A stretch of 64,000 bases of DNA from Planctomycetaceae bacterium (lineage in GTDB: Bacteria > Planctomycetota > Planctomycetia > Planctomycetales > Planctomycetaceae), in contig JAKFWA010000023.1 in assembly GCA_021732995.1 (NCBI GenBank), forward strand, positions 123,360 through 187,359, in the 5' to 3' direction. A program made the position numbers and the translations under genes. Shown here one piece after another: positions 44,722 through 53,914 of the stretch. The notes beneath the pieces were generated by a model. It was not told where the DNA came from. It did no database searches and was given only the letters and a program-made list of their open reading frames with translations. Position 1 is the stretch's first letter. Every line of letters begins with the position of its first letter.

Positions 44722-46500
44722 ATGAACTTGCTTACTTTGACCGTCAGTACGGGAGCAATCCTCACCGCGGCCTATTTCACGTACGGCCGCTGGGTCGCGA
44801 AACAACTGGATCTGCGCGACGACGTCACAACGCCAGCCTGTGAGATCAATGACGGCGAAGACTTCGTGCCGACGCCAGCCCCGTACCTGTTCTCTCAACA
44901 CTTCTCAGCCATCGCTGCGGCGGGACCAATTGTCGGGCCGATCACGGCCGGGCTGTTGTTCGGCTGGGGGCCGGCGGTCATTTGGATTCTGATCGGCTGC
45001 ATCTTCATCGGCTCGGTGCATGACATTACCTCACTGATCGCTTCGGTGCGCCACAAGGCTCGGTCGATCGCGGAAGTCGTCCGCGAGAACATGAGCCGCC
45101 GAGCGTACTTGCTGTTCCTGTCGTTCGTCTGGATCGCGCTGGTTTACATCATCGTGGCCTTCACGGACTTGACCGCTGGCACCTTCGCGCCGACGCCGCC
45201 GCCGGTGCCGAAGGACGCCACAGTAGAACAGATGGCTCAATACACGGCGGATGTCGCTGCTAAGGCGGCTGAAGGCGCCGCTGTTGCCAGTTCATCCATG
45301 ATGTATCTGGCGCTCGCCATCGTGATGGGCTTCGTGCTCAAGTACACCAAGACGTCGCTGAACATGGCGACCGCGATCTTCATGCCGCTGGTGCTGCTGA
45401 CGATTTGGGCGGGGCCCTATCTGCCGCTGAACCTGCCCGGGATGTTCGGACTCAGCCCGACAAAGACGTGGGACGTCTTGCTGCTGGGCTATTGCTTCGT
45501 AGCATCCATCACGCCCGTTTGGGCGTTGCTGCAACCGCGAGGATTCCTCGGCGGCTACTTCCTGACGGTCACAATCGCGGCGGCGTTCCTGGGCATCGTT
45601 GTCGGCAGCCTGCTGGGCGGCGTACCGGAAGTGAAGTATCCGGCGTTCACCAGCTTCGTGCCGAAAGATGGCATGCCGCTGTTCCCCATTCTGTTCGTGA
45701 CCATCGCCTGCGGTGCTTGCAGCGGCTTCCATTCGATCATCAGCTCAGGCACGTCGTCGAAGCAGTTGCGAGTCGAATCCGACGCGCGACCAGTCGCCAT
45801 CGGCAGCATGCTGCTGGAGGGCTTCGTAGCCGTCATCTCTCTGTCGTGTGTGATGATTCTCGACAAAGGCACCGGCAGCCCCGATCAGATCTTCGCGTCA
45901 GGCGTGTCAACCTTCATCGCGCGGCTGGCATCGCTGGTGGGTATCAACTTCGAAACCGCCCGGCTGTACCTCTTCAACTTCTCGCTGCTGGCGTTCGCCA
46001 CCTTCATCTACGACACCCTCGACGTCTGCACGCGATTGGGCCGCTACGTGCTGCAGGAAGTTTCCGGCTGGCAGACTCGTACAGGACGCAACGTCTGCAC
46101 GCTGATCACTCTGATTCCGCCGCTGTTCCTGATTCTGCAGACGATGACCGATCCTACGACCGGTGCAGTCCAACCCGCCTGGAAGATCTTCTGGGTGTTG
46201 TTCGGAACTGCGAATCAGATGCTGGCCGCTCTGACGCTACTGGGTGTCACGGTCTGGCTGCTACGGACCGGTAAGACGTGGTGGTACACCGCCGTTCCGG
46301 CCGTGTTCATGGTCGGCGTGACGATGACTTCTCTCGCCATGTTCCTGCTGAAATGGATCGATCAAATGAGCAAGGGCGAGAAGGTGCATCCCAACGGCCC
46401 GCTCAGCACGATCCTGTTCGCCCTGTCGGTGATGCTGGTCATCGAAGCTGCCGTGGTCATCGGCCGTAGCCTGAAAGAACGCCGCCTGGCCGCCGCTTAG
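44722..46500 (+). CDS. carbon starvation protein A family (CstA)
   Basis: A 592-aa membrane protein of the CstA family, peptide and pyruvate uptake systems. It has many membrane segments (at least 14 can be traced) and the family motifs SQHFSAIAAAGPIVGPITAGLLFGW, IGSVHDITSLIASVRHKARSI and FATFIYDTLDVCTRLGRYVLQE. The start at 44722 (MNLLTLTVS) is chosen for the membrane segment; the frame runs 78 bases further up. A cytoplasmic tail of only about 15 residues closes it. No btsS/btsR regulator adjacent. Confidence 0.9.
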   Translation: MNLLTLTVSTGAILTAAYFTYGRWVAKQLDLRDDVTTPACEINDGEDFVPTPAPYLFSQHFSAIAAAGPIVGPITAGLLFGWGPAVIWILIGCIFIGSVHDITSLIASVRHKARSIAEVVRENMSRRAYLLFLSFVWIALVYIIVAFTDLTAGTFAPTPPPVPKDATVEQMAQYTADVAAKAAEGAAVASSSMMYLALAIVMGFVLKYTKTSLNMATAIFMPLVLLTIWAGPYLPLNLPGMFGLSPTKTWDVLLLGYCFVASITPVWALLQPRGFLGGYFLTVTIAAAFLGIVVGSLLGGVPEVKYPAFTSFVPKDGMPLFPILFVTIACGACSGFHSIISSGTSSKQLRVESDARPVAIGSMLLEGFVAVISLSCVMILDKGTGSPDQIFASGVSTFIARLASLVGINFETARLYLFNFSLLAFATFIYDTLDVCTRLGRYVLQEVSGWQTRTGRNVCTLITLIPPLFLILQTMTDPTTGAVQPAWKIFWVLFGTANQMLAALTLLGVTVWLLRTGKTWWYTAVPAVFMVGVTMTSLAMFLLKWIDQMSKGEKVHPNGPLSTILFALSVMLVIEAAVVIGRSLKERRLAAA

Positions 46501-46502
46501 AT

Positions 46503-47303
46503 CTAGGCAATGGGACTAGCAGAGACCGTCTTCGGCGGGCTCTGTGGTTCGCCGTCGATCTTCTCCCACTCGCGCGATGTAACTTGGCCATCGTCCGTTG
46601 TCGTAGGCTCGGACGGGCAGTTGTCCAGAATCTGCAATACCTCATCCAGCGAATCCGTCAGCACGATTCGCGAGTAGTCCGAGGCCAGAATCGTCCCGCC
46701 TTTCAGCATCGTGTGATTCATGAAGTCGAACAGTGGCTTCCAGTAGTCGACACCAACAAAGACGACCGGGAAGTTCGAAACCTTACCCGTCTGAATGAGC
46801 GTCGCCGCTTCAAAGGCTTCGTCGAGTGTTCCGAAACCACCAGGGAAAATCACGAAGGCTTGCGAGTACTTCACCAGCATCACCTTTCGCACGAAGAAGT
46901 ACCGGAACGTAACCAGCACATCGATGTAGGTGTTCGCCTTCTGCTCGTGAGGCAGCACGATGTTACAGCCGATGCTGGTACCTCCGGCCTCTTTCGCACC
47001 GCGATTGGCGGCTTCCATGATCCCCGGTCCGCCGCCAGTCATCACATTGAAGCCCAGCTTGGCGATCTCGGCTCCCAGCTTGCGCGCCCACCCGTAGTAC
47101 TGATGGTCCTCTTTGAAGCGGGCGGACCCAAACACGGTCACGCACGGCCCGAGAAAGTGCAGAGCGCGAAAGCCGCGAATGAACTCGCAGGCGATGCGGA
47201 CAACGCGGAAGAACTCATCCAGTCGCGTTCTGGGCCCCTGCAACAAACGCCGCTCGTCCCGCAGCACATGCTTGGGGGCCGGTTGAATCACTTCCTGTGC
47301 CAT
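46503..47303 (-). CDS. LOG-family protein (TIGR00730), nucleotide phosphoribohydrolase-like
   Basis: A 266-aa Rossmann-like protein. The signatures GGGPGIMEAANRGAKEAGG and PGGFGTLDEAFEA (PGGxGTxxE) identify the LOG/TIGR00730 family, whose members hydrolyse nucleoside monophosphates (in plants, cytokinin activation; in bacteria, also AMP or PpnN-type). It is longer than plant LOG, with an N-terminal extension of about 45 residues. ATG at 47303. Its stop is two bases from the cstA-like stop; the genes converge. Confidence 0.9.
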   Translation of the reverse strand: MAQEVIQPAPKHVLRDERRLLQGPRTRLDEFFRVVRIACEFIRGFRALHFLGPCVTVFGSARFKEDHQYYGWARKLGAEIAKLGFNVMTGGGPGIMEAANRGAKEAGGTSIGCNIVLPHEQKANTYIDVLVTFRYFFVRKVMLVKYSQAFVIFPGGFGTLDEAFEAATLIQTGKVSNFPVVFVGVDYWKPLFDFMNHTMLKGGTILASDYSRIVLTDSLDEVLQILDNCPSEPTTTDDGQVTSREWEKIDGEPQSPPKTVSASPIA

Positions 47304-47428
47304 GGCGACTCACTGATGTTGAGGACGAGTCATAAACACTCGCTGGCCTTTCCCACACGGAGATCGGTCCTGTTGCTTATACTCTTCGGAACCCCAATTG
47401 TTGGGTTCGTCTCTGCGAATCGGGCGCT

Positions 47429-48325
47429 TCATTTCGGTGAGATCACAATACGATCGCCCAGAATCGCTACCCGCAGAGATGTTGATTTCAGCGTGGCTTC
47501 AATCACAGCCACGACCTCTGTGTCCGTCAGTGCCAGCGTGATCCGTTGATCCAGCTCTTGCGAAGAGACGGTTTCGGCCAGTTCCAGTCGACCGGCAACC
47601 AGTTCGCTCAAGTCGCGCAGGACTTCTTTGAGCGGTGTGGGTTTTGAGACCTCGAAGCGTTGCAGCTTCCGCCGGGCGAGTGTTTCGATGGGCACCATTG
47701 GCTTGGCAACGGGCGGTGGAGCGGGCAACTCCTCTTCGCGAGGTACCGGCGGTGGAGGCACCACCTTCTGGGGTGCCAGCGGTTGCACGTCTGCATCGGG
47801 ACGCCCCTGACGTGGCGCGGGCTCCGCTTGTTGAGGAGACGCAGGCACATCAACTACTGCTTTCGGCGTGGCATCGGGTCGCTCGGCATTCGGCGGCTCA
47901 ATCTGAGACTGTCGGGGCCTCTCTGTTGCCGAGGCCAACCGGACGTCTGATTGCGGTTGCTCTTGTTTGACCTGGGGCAGCGCAGCGGCCCTCTGCGGTG
48001 GGTGCTCACGGGCCTTTTCGGGCTGAGCTGGAACGGGCGTCGAGGATGTATCGTCCCCATGCGATTCGGGCTGACGTGTCGTTCCAATCGACCACCCAAC
48101 TCCGAAGGCAACAAGAATTAGCGCGGCGGCGATTGTGACACGCCATCGAGTTATGGGTGATCCGTGCGCCGCGCCGGGCGAATCATCTGAAGCTCGTTCC
48201 ACGCAGCCTTCGGATGAAACTTTCAGGCTCACGTCACACTCGGGACAACGAATCATCTGACCGCGAGTGTCCGCACCGAACCGCAGTCGAGTCCGACATT
48301 CAGGGCAGACCGTTAGTGGCGGCAT
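47429..48325 (-). CDS. zinc-ribbon membrane protein with proline-rich linker
   Basis: A 298-aa protein. Residues 7-30 form a zinc ribbon (two CPEC pairs at C7/C10 and C27/C30), followed by a polar segment, one membrane helix (about 60-82), a proline/glutamine-rich linker (85-205), and a small C-terminal domain (210-298; LKEVLRDLSELVAGRLELAE, VAVIEATLKSTSLRVAILGD) resembling the STN/secretin N-domain fold. The layout, an N-terminal cytoplasmic zinc ribbon and a periplasmic domain, recurs in planctomycetes; role unknown. ATG at 48325. Confidence 0.7.
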   Translation of the reverse strand: MPPLTVCPECRTRLRFGADTRGQMIRCPECDVSLKVSSEGCVERASDDSPGAAHGSPITRWRVTIAAALILVAFGVGWSIGTTRQPESHGDDTSSTPVPAQPEKAREHPPQRAAALPQVKQEQPQSDVRLASATERPRQSQIEPPNAERPDATPKAVVDVPASPQQAEPAPRQGRPDADVQPLAPQKVVPPPPVPREEELPAPPPVAKPMVPIETLARRKLQRFEVSKPTPLKEVLRDLSELVAGRLELAETVSSQELDQRITLALTDTEVVAVIEATLKSTSLRVAILGDRIVISPK

Positions 48326-48749
48326 GAGATGCAGACTCCCTTAATTCACTCTGGCTCCGATAGACAACTCGTCACACGCTTGTGCCCCAAGTGATCTCAC
48401 AGATTGCGAATCATTCTGATCCCGCCTCAAGGAACTGGGAACTCGAAACACCTCACGGATCAAACACACGGCTCCGAAATTACCGGTGTTTCCTGACGAT
48501 CGGAACTCGCTCGGCCAGCATTTGCAAAACTGATCGGCGAATTGCTTGCCAACGACACGGTCGAGCGGGACAAGCCTCACAGAACGGTCTGTGTTGGTGT
48601 TGCCTCGGGACGCACCGTATCCTTACGTCGCCCGCAGTTCCGGAAGCGAACTGCCGACGGATCCGAAATGTCTGCGTGCAAGTTGGCTGTGCCGACAAGA
48701 TCCGCCAATGGAGCGTGTTGATTACTGAAAGATCGTTCGAAGAAACCAA

Positions 48750-50147
48750 ATGCCTACCGAATCCGCTTACCAGATCTGCATTAACCCCGCCTGCCGCAAG
48801 ACCTACTCCGTCGATGAAGTGCTCTCGGGATGTACGCAGTGCGGCAACCTGCTCGACATCGCTTATGACTGGAACAAGCTGCCTGTGCCGAAGTCGCTGC
48901 GCGAGTTCGAGGCGCGCTGGTCGTCCCGCAGCAACCCACTGGACTACAGCGGCGTGTGGCGTTTTCGCGAGCTGATGCGATTTGCGGCGGACGATCAGAT
49001 CGTGACAATCGGGGAAGGACAGACTCAGCTTCGAGCGACTGCCTCTGTCGCCAAATACGTCGGCGTTAAGGATCAGAACCTGTTGTTGCAGTACGAGGGA
49101 CTGAACCCGTCGGGCAGCTTCAAAGACAACGGTATGACGGCCGCCTCAACTCACGCCCGCATGGTCGGCGCGAAGATGACGGCTTGTGCTTCAACCGGCA
49201 ACACGAGTGCGTCGCTGGCGATCTATGGCTCCGCGACCGGCTTGTTTGATGTCGTCGTGTTTGTCGGCAGCGGAAAGATCGCTTTCGGCAAGCTGTCGCA
49301 GGCGCTCGACTACGGTTCGAAGACGCTCCAGATTGAAGGTGACTTTGATGACGCGTTGAAGCAGGTTCGCGACGTCTGCAAGGCGGAGAAGATCTACCTT
49401 TGCAACAGCGTGAACCCGTTCCGCCTGGAAGGCCAGAAGTCGATCATGTTCCGTGTACTGGAAGGTCTCGGTTGGGACGTTCCAGACTGGATCGTGGCAC
49501 CCGGCGGCAACCTCGGAAACTCAAGTGCGTTCGGTAAAGCCTTCAGCGAACTGAAAGAACTGGGCCTCATCTCGCGCATCCCGCGACTGGCGGTCATCAA
49601 CGCTGCGGGAGCAAACACGCTCAATCAGCTTTATGGTCAGCAGGGCATTCGTTGGAATGGCGGCTACACCGACGACGCAAAGATCGACGGTTTCTTCGAC
49701 GTTATGGATCGCGAAAATCGCCGCGCTTCAACGCTGGCGACTGCCATCGAGATCAATCGTCCCGTCAATTTGAAAAAATGCCTGCGGGCTCTCGACGTCT
49801 GCAATGGTGTCGTCCGGGAAGTCTCCGACCAAGCGATTCTGGATGCGAAGGCCAAGATCGGCGCTGGCGGCTTCGGTTGCGAACCTGCGAGTGCGGCGAG
49901 CGTGGCCGGTGCCAGGCTGCTGCGTGAAGAAGGCATCATCGCGCCGAGCGATCGCGTGGTCTGCATTCTCACCGGCCATCAACTCAAGGATCCGAACGCG
50001 ACCGTGGGTTATCACTCGTCGCTGCCGCACCGGATTGATCCGAAGCTCGCCTCGATGGGCATTCAATCGGCGTCGTTCGCGAATGGTCCGGTACCCGTGC
50101 CGAACAATCTGGAACGGATTCTCGAGGTGTTGCGCGAGTTGGGTTAA
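48750..50147 (+). CDS. thrC: threonine synthase
   Basis: A 465-aa PLP enzyme converting O-phosphohomoserine to threonine. An N-terminal zinc-ribbon-like segment ([11 protein letters not shown] with CTQCGNLLD) precedes the fold-II core with the PLP lysine in [15 protein letters not shown], and [18 protein letters not shown] and [16 protein letters not shown] for cofactor binding. Length and extension are those of the long bacterial form. ATG at 48750. Two hairpins follow the stop. hom and thrB are not adjacent. Confidence 0.92.
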   Translation: MPTESAYQICINPACRKTYSVDEVLSGCTQCGNLLDIAYDWNKLPVPKSLREFEARWSSRSNPLDYSGVWRFRELMRFAADDQIVTIGEGQTQLRATASVAKYVGVKDQNLLLQYEGLNPSGSFKDNGMTAASTHARMVGAKMTACASTGNTSASLAIYGSATGLFDVVVFVGSGKIAFGKLSQALDYGSKTLQIEGDFDDALKQVRDVCKAEKIYLCNSVNPFRLEGQKSIMFRVLEGLGWDVPDWIVAPGGNLGNSSAFGKAFSELKELGLISRIPRLAVINAAGANTLNQLYGQQGIRWNGGYTDDAKIDGFFDVMDRENRRASTLATAIEINRPVNLKKCLRALDVCNGVVREVSDQAILDAKAKIGAGGFGCEPASAASVAGARLLREEGIIAPSDRVVCILTGHQLKDPNATVGYHSSLPHRIDPKLASMGIQSASFANGPVPVPNNLERILEVLRELG

Positions 50148-50155
50148 ACGAAACA

Positions 50156-50258
50156 GCCCCTCCATGAAGAGGGGCCTCAGGTGCGATTCATCTGGAGTGA
50201 CTCAGCCTTCCGCTGCGGCAAGTCCTGTTGAGAGTTGCGGACACTCCGCAACTCTCAA
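50156..50258. terminator. two hairpins between convergent thrC and rimI
   Basis: GCCCCT/AGGGGC at 50156-50161 and 50170-50175, then a perfect 13-bp stem TTGAGAGTTGCGG (50228-50240) / CCGCAACTCTCAA (50246-50258) with loop ACACT. Neither has a clear T-run, so their role as intrinsic terminators is only probable. Confidence 0.6.
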
Positions 50259-50275
50259 ACAACTGCGACAACCAC

Positions 50276-50806
<531 letters not shown>

Positions 50807-50984
50807 GTTGGCCTCCTTGCCAGCACATGCCTTGACGCGACAAACACGCAATCAACGCGACTCAAAAACCGGTCTCACCCAGTTGAGGGGCGGGACCATA
50901 ACAAACGACTTTTATCGGGTATAGGTCTGATTCCGGCTGGATCGATCGTTTTCGTGGAGTCCGCCGGAATCGCCCAAGCGACGA

Positions 50985-51725
50985 CTACTTGCGACTCTTC
51001 AACACGGTTTCCACTTCGGCCAGTTGCTGAGGAGTGTTAACCCCCATCGCCTCGTGAATGTCGAGTTTCGGAGCCGCCGCAACATTCTTGCCTCGAGCCT
51101 TCAAAATGGCCGGACAGTCCGTCAAGTAGTACTCGCCTTGAGTGTTGTTTGGCTGCACTTCCGCCAGAGCGGACCACAGCGACTGACTGTCGAACGCGTA
51201 GCAGCCCGTGTTGATTTCCTGAATCTGCTTCTGCTCGGGCGAGGCGTCTTTTTCCTCAACGATCCGCTCAAAACGGCCGGCGCTGTCACGCACGACACGT
51301 CCCAGGCCCGTGTTGTTTTCGGTAATCGCAGAGCCCACCACGCAGACCGCTGATTGAGACGTCAGTTCATCCAGCAGATCACGCAGCGAAGCGGATCTCA
51401 GCAGCGGCGTATCGCCTGCCAGCACCAGCACCGGACCGTGATGATCCTTGAGCAGCGGTTCAGCCATGCGGACAGCATGACCGGTTCCCTTCTGCTCAGA
51501 CTGCAGGGCAAACTCGACGTCTCGATGTTTGCCCAAAGCCTCGCGCATCAAATCGGCTTTGTGGCCGATGACGCACACGATGCGGGTCACTCCAGCGCCG
51601 CGCACCGCGTCAAACACATGCTCGACCATCGACTTGCCGCACACTTCGTGCAGCACTTTCGGCAGTTCGGACTTCATCCGAGTGCCTTTGCCGGCCGCCA
51701 ACACAATCGCAACTGGCTCACTCAT
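50985..51725 (-). CDS. single-domain GlmU-like nucleotidyltransferase
   Basis: A 246-aa protein corresponding to the uridyltransferase half of GlmU, which makes UDP-GlcNAc from UTP and GlcNAc-1-phosphate: VAIVLAAGKGTRMKSELPKVLHEV, QKGTGHAVRMAEPLL, LAGDTPLL, INTGCYAFDS, and NTQGEYYLTDCPAIL. The C-terminal left-handed beta-helix acetyltransferase is absent and the stop comes right after a short helix (NTPQQLAEVETVLKSRK), so this is a single-domain form; acetylation of glucosamine-1-phosphate would need another gene. ATG at 51725. Confidence 0.85.
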   Translation of the reverse strand: MSEPVAIVLAAGKGTRMKSELPKVLHEVCGKSMVEHVFDAVRGAGVTRIVCVIGHKADLMREALGKHRDVEFALQSEQKGTGHAVRMAEPLLKDHHGPVLVLAGDTPLLRSASLRDLLDELTSQSAVCVVGSAITENNTGLGRVVRDSAGRFERIVEEKDASPEQKQIQEINTGCYAFDSQSLWSALAEVQPNNTQGEYYLTDCPAILKARGKNVAAAPKLDIHEAMGVNTPQQLAEVETVLKSRK

Positions 51726-51769
51726 GAACGGGACTCCTTTCCGTTTGCGAGCTTACTCGTCCGCGTCTT

Positions 51770-52702
51770 CTATTCGAGACGCGACTTGCGGTCACGCCAC
51801 TCGTGGTCTGTCTCAACGATTCTCTTTTGCAGATAGCCAGCGATGACCACCCGCGCGGGCACATTCTGAGCGCCAACTTTCACAGGGTGGTCGAGCAGCG
51901 CTGTTCCTTTCAGCTTGGTTTCCAGCGGAATGCTGATGTACTTCTTGTCGTCGCCTTCCTGCTTCAGACCACCGAGACCGGTGTAGATGCTGTCGGCGGC
52001 TTTCTTGTCGGAGTTGCCGTAAATCAACATGGCCCCCACTCCAGCGACTCTCAGCACTGGCAGCGCCTTGTTCACAGCGGTGCCGGGCAACTGCTCCAGC
52101 GGCGACAGCAGCACCAGAGCCTGGATGTCTTGCCCTCGCGGCGTTCGCTTCTCAACGCTCGGAGCGTCATCAAAAGGCTCCTTCGCCCAGTCGATCGCAG
52201 CGTAATTTAACGCGATGGCTGTTGCCTGATCGGCGGCAATGACCGCCAGACGTCGCATATTCAGCCGTTTCGCCTGATGCTCTTCGTAAAGAAACTTCTT
52301 CACGGCTTCCATGTCGAAAGCCAGCATGCCCTCGAAATCCAGCTTCGTAACCATTGAGTTCTTCGCCTGCGGCGGAGCATTCGCGCCGGGCTTCGACTCA
52401 CCCTGCTTGCGGAGATCCACCGTGAGCACCGCGAACTGCTGCTTGTTAAGTTCCGCCGCGAAGGCATTGAACTTGACGCGGCTTTCCCCTTTGCCGGGCA
52501 GCATCACCACAACAGGAGCGTCTTTTTCCTTTGGCGATTCAAAGTATGTGGCCGCCAAGCTCCAGTTGTCTTTTGTGGTGAGCGTCTTGGGCTCGCCCTT
52601 CTTGTCATCCTTCTTCGCCGTCGCGGGATTCTGCGCAGCGACCGGGTTGAGGTTGATCATCAGCACGCAGACAACGGTCAACAGACTCACTGTCCTCAGC
52701 AT
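51770..52702 (-). CDS. exported alpha/beta-hydrolase-like protein without Ser nucleophile
   Basis: A 310-aa protein with a signal peptide (residues 1-23, NPVAAQN). The region PVVVMLPGKGESRVKFNAFAAEL, FAVLTVDLRKQGES and FDMEAVKKFLYEEHQ follows the alpha/beta-hydrolase order, but the position of the GxSxG elbow reads AVIAADQATAIALN, so the catalytic Ser is not there. It may be a binding protein or use Asp. The start at 52702 begins the signal peptide. It is the last chromosomal gene before the island. Confidence 0.65.
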   Translation of the reverse strand: MLRTVSLLTVVCVLMINLNPVAAQNPATAKKDDKKGEPKTLTTKDNWSLAATYFESPKEKDAPVVVMLPGKGESRVKFNAFAAELNKQQFAVLTVDLRKQGESKPGANAPPQAKNSMVTKLDFEGMLAFDMEAVKKFLYEEHQAKRLNMRRLAVIAADQATAIALNYAAIDWAKEPFDDAPSVEKRTPRGQDIQALVLLSPLEQLPGTAVNKALPVLRVAGVGAMLIYGNSDKKAADSIYTGLGGLKQEGDDKKYISIPLETKLKGTALLDHPVKVGAQNVPARVVIAGYLQKRIVETDHEWRDRKSRLE

Positions 52703-52892
52703 TGCAGTTATCTCCCCGAGCAAGCGATGCGATCCTGGGTGGCGGCGAACTCAACCGAGATCTTGAGTGTAGGTCGGTCGATAGGGAGGATCAACTCGCT
52801 GCCGCCAGCTCCAAGCCGCTTGCAGCCGATATCGCTTTGTCACAAGATTCCTGCACCTGACACGGCACTAGCTGTGTCAATAAGCCCACGCT

Positions 52893-52938
52893 GGCCTTGT
52901 GGCGAAATCGGCAGACGCAGCGGACTTAAAATCCGCTG
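52893..52938 (+). tRNA. tRNA-Leu(UAA) 5' portion, 3' part not recognisable (attachment site candidate)
   Basis: GTGGCGAAATCGGCAGACGC gives the D-arm, and GCGGA-CTTAAAA-TCCGC (52920-52936) the anticodon arm with anticodon TAA at 52927-52929, exactly as in bacterial tRNA-Leu. After 52938 no long variable arm and no T-arm consensus (GGTTCGA) follow. A GGCCTT/AAGGCC pair (52893-52898, 52961-52966) could mimic an acceptor stem, but the 75-nt product would lack a normal T-loop. The most economical reading is a tRNA-Leu split by integration, with the 3' half at the other end of the element. This marks the left boundary. Confidence 0.55.
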
Positions 52939-52992
52939 AGTCTCGTCGACCACAACGATAAAGGCCATCGGCGATCAGCAGGAGGAGCTGGC

Positions 52993-53292
52993 ATGCGACG
53001 CATGACACCAAACACCACTGTCGAACTCGTACCGATTGAAGTCGAGCCGTTGACGATCGGAGATCGTTTCCGTGCGAACGTGCGTCGGTTGATGCGTCAG
53101 CAGAACCTTTCTCAAGCTGGTCTCGCCGAGCGTCTCAATGAACTCGGAAAGCGCTCTCAACAAAGCGCGGTCGCCGAACTGCTGACGTCAACCTCTTCAC
53201 CGCGCGCTGACTGGATTGAATTGATGGCTCGCGTCTTTGGAGTTCGCGAAAGTGACCTTCTTGAATCTCAATCAGAATTTTCTGATGAATAG
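52993..53292 (+). CDS. HTH (XRE-type) regulator
   Basis: A 99-aa DNA-binding protein. Residues about 24-85 form an XRE-type HTH: RFRANVRRLMRQQNLSQAGLAERLNEL with recognition helix near QQSAVAELLTSTSS and the closing IELMARVFGVRESDLLE. It lies 55 bases from the tRNA fragment and upstream of the integrase, the typical place for an element's repressor. The ATG at 52993 is preceded by AGGAGG. Two operator-like dyads overlap its 3' end. Confidence 0.75.
   Translation: MRRMTPNTTVELVPIEVEPLTIGDRFRANVRRLMRQQNLSQAGLAERLNELGKRSQQSAVAELLTSTSSPRADWIELMARVFGVRESDLLESQSEFSDE
53271..53286. promoter_or_regulatory. operator-like dyad ATCAGAA-TT-TTCTGAT
   Basis: A 7-bp inverted repeat with a two-base centre at the end of the HTH gene. 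Shares its half-site with the dyad at 53299-53314. Confidence 0.5.
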
Positions 53293-53298
53293 TTGACT

Positions 53299-53314
53299 AT
53301 CAGGAATTCCTGAT
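53299..53314. promoter_or_regulatory. operator-like dyad ATCAGGA-AT-TCCTGAT
   Basis: A perfect 16-bp palindrome 28 bp (centre to centre) from the first dyad, about 2.7 helical turns. Both fit a dimeric HTH regulator; the gene just upstream encodes one. Confidence 0.5.
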
Positions 53315-53326
53315 TAATCTCCGCGC

Positions 53327-53413
53327 CGTCAGGGCCACTGACGGCAATCAAACTTCTTAGCCCAGCAACTGCCTCACGTCATGGCCCTGACGACGGTGGT
53401 TGCTGGGCTTTTT
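53327..53413 (+). terminator. interleaved hairpins with T-run (terminator/attenuator candidate)
   Basis: Two 11-bp inverted repeats are interleaved: CGTCAGGGCCA (53327-53337) pairs with TGGCCCTGACG (53382-53392), and AGCCCAGCAAC (53359-53369) pairs with GTTGCTGGGCT (53399-53409), which is followed by TTTTT. The second pair alone is a rho-independent terminator with a long loop. The two pairs cannot be simple nested hairpins; together they form a pseudoknot, or else compete. The Shine-Dalgarno of the next gene lies 13 bases later. Confidence 0.6.
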
Positions 53414-53433
53414 CGTTTGCAGGCGGAGGCAAC

Positions 53434-53769
53434 ATGAGCCCGCAAGAAGTGCAGCCCAGCATAGACGGCTTGCTCTACGTGGCGGTGCCCGACGCGATGA
53501 CCCGCGAAGCGTTCGAGCGGATGAAGAAGGAGTTGAAGAGACTCCAGAAGCGGCTGGGCTACGTCTATCCAATTCCAATCTTCGAGGGTGGCGCGAGGTT
53601 GTGCGTCGCCAGTTCTGAAGACATCAGCGGCCTGTTGCCAGTGCTGGAGTTGATGGCTGGCGTGGCGTCGAAGCTGCTCGACATGAAGCCCGCGTCCGCT
53701 GACGCAAACTCGCCCAGATCCGAGTCCGGTCGAACCGAACAAACCGTCGACGCGGGCGCCTCCGCTTGA
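53434..53769 (+). CDS. hypothetical protein of the mobile element
   Basis: A 111-aa soluble protein with the pattern DGLLYVAVPDAMTREAFERMKKELKRLQKRLGYVYP and an Asn/Pro/Ser-rich tail. No family recognised. The ATG follows GGCGGAGG. Situated between the terminator-like element and the integrase, so its expression may be controlled by the interleaved hairpins. Confidence 0.55.
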   Translation: MSPQEVQPSIDGLLYVAVPDAMTREAFERMKKELKRLQKRLGYVYPIPIFEGGARLCVASSEDISGLLPVLELMAGVASKLLDMKPASADANSPRSESGRTEQTVDAGASA

Positions 53770-53914
53770 GCTAGATCGAGGGAGTGTACGCCCTCTGCTT
53801 TGGGCCATTCGGTCCGGTTTCAAATTGATCTTTTTGTGCAGTGGCCAAAGTTGAGTCACTGAGCTTTTCGAGCGAGCACGAAGGCCAGCTCGTTACGCAA
53901 TGGAGCAAGTCACG

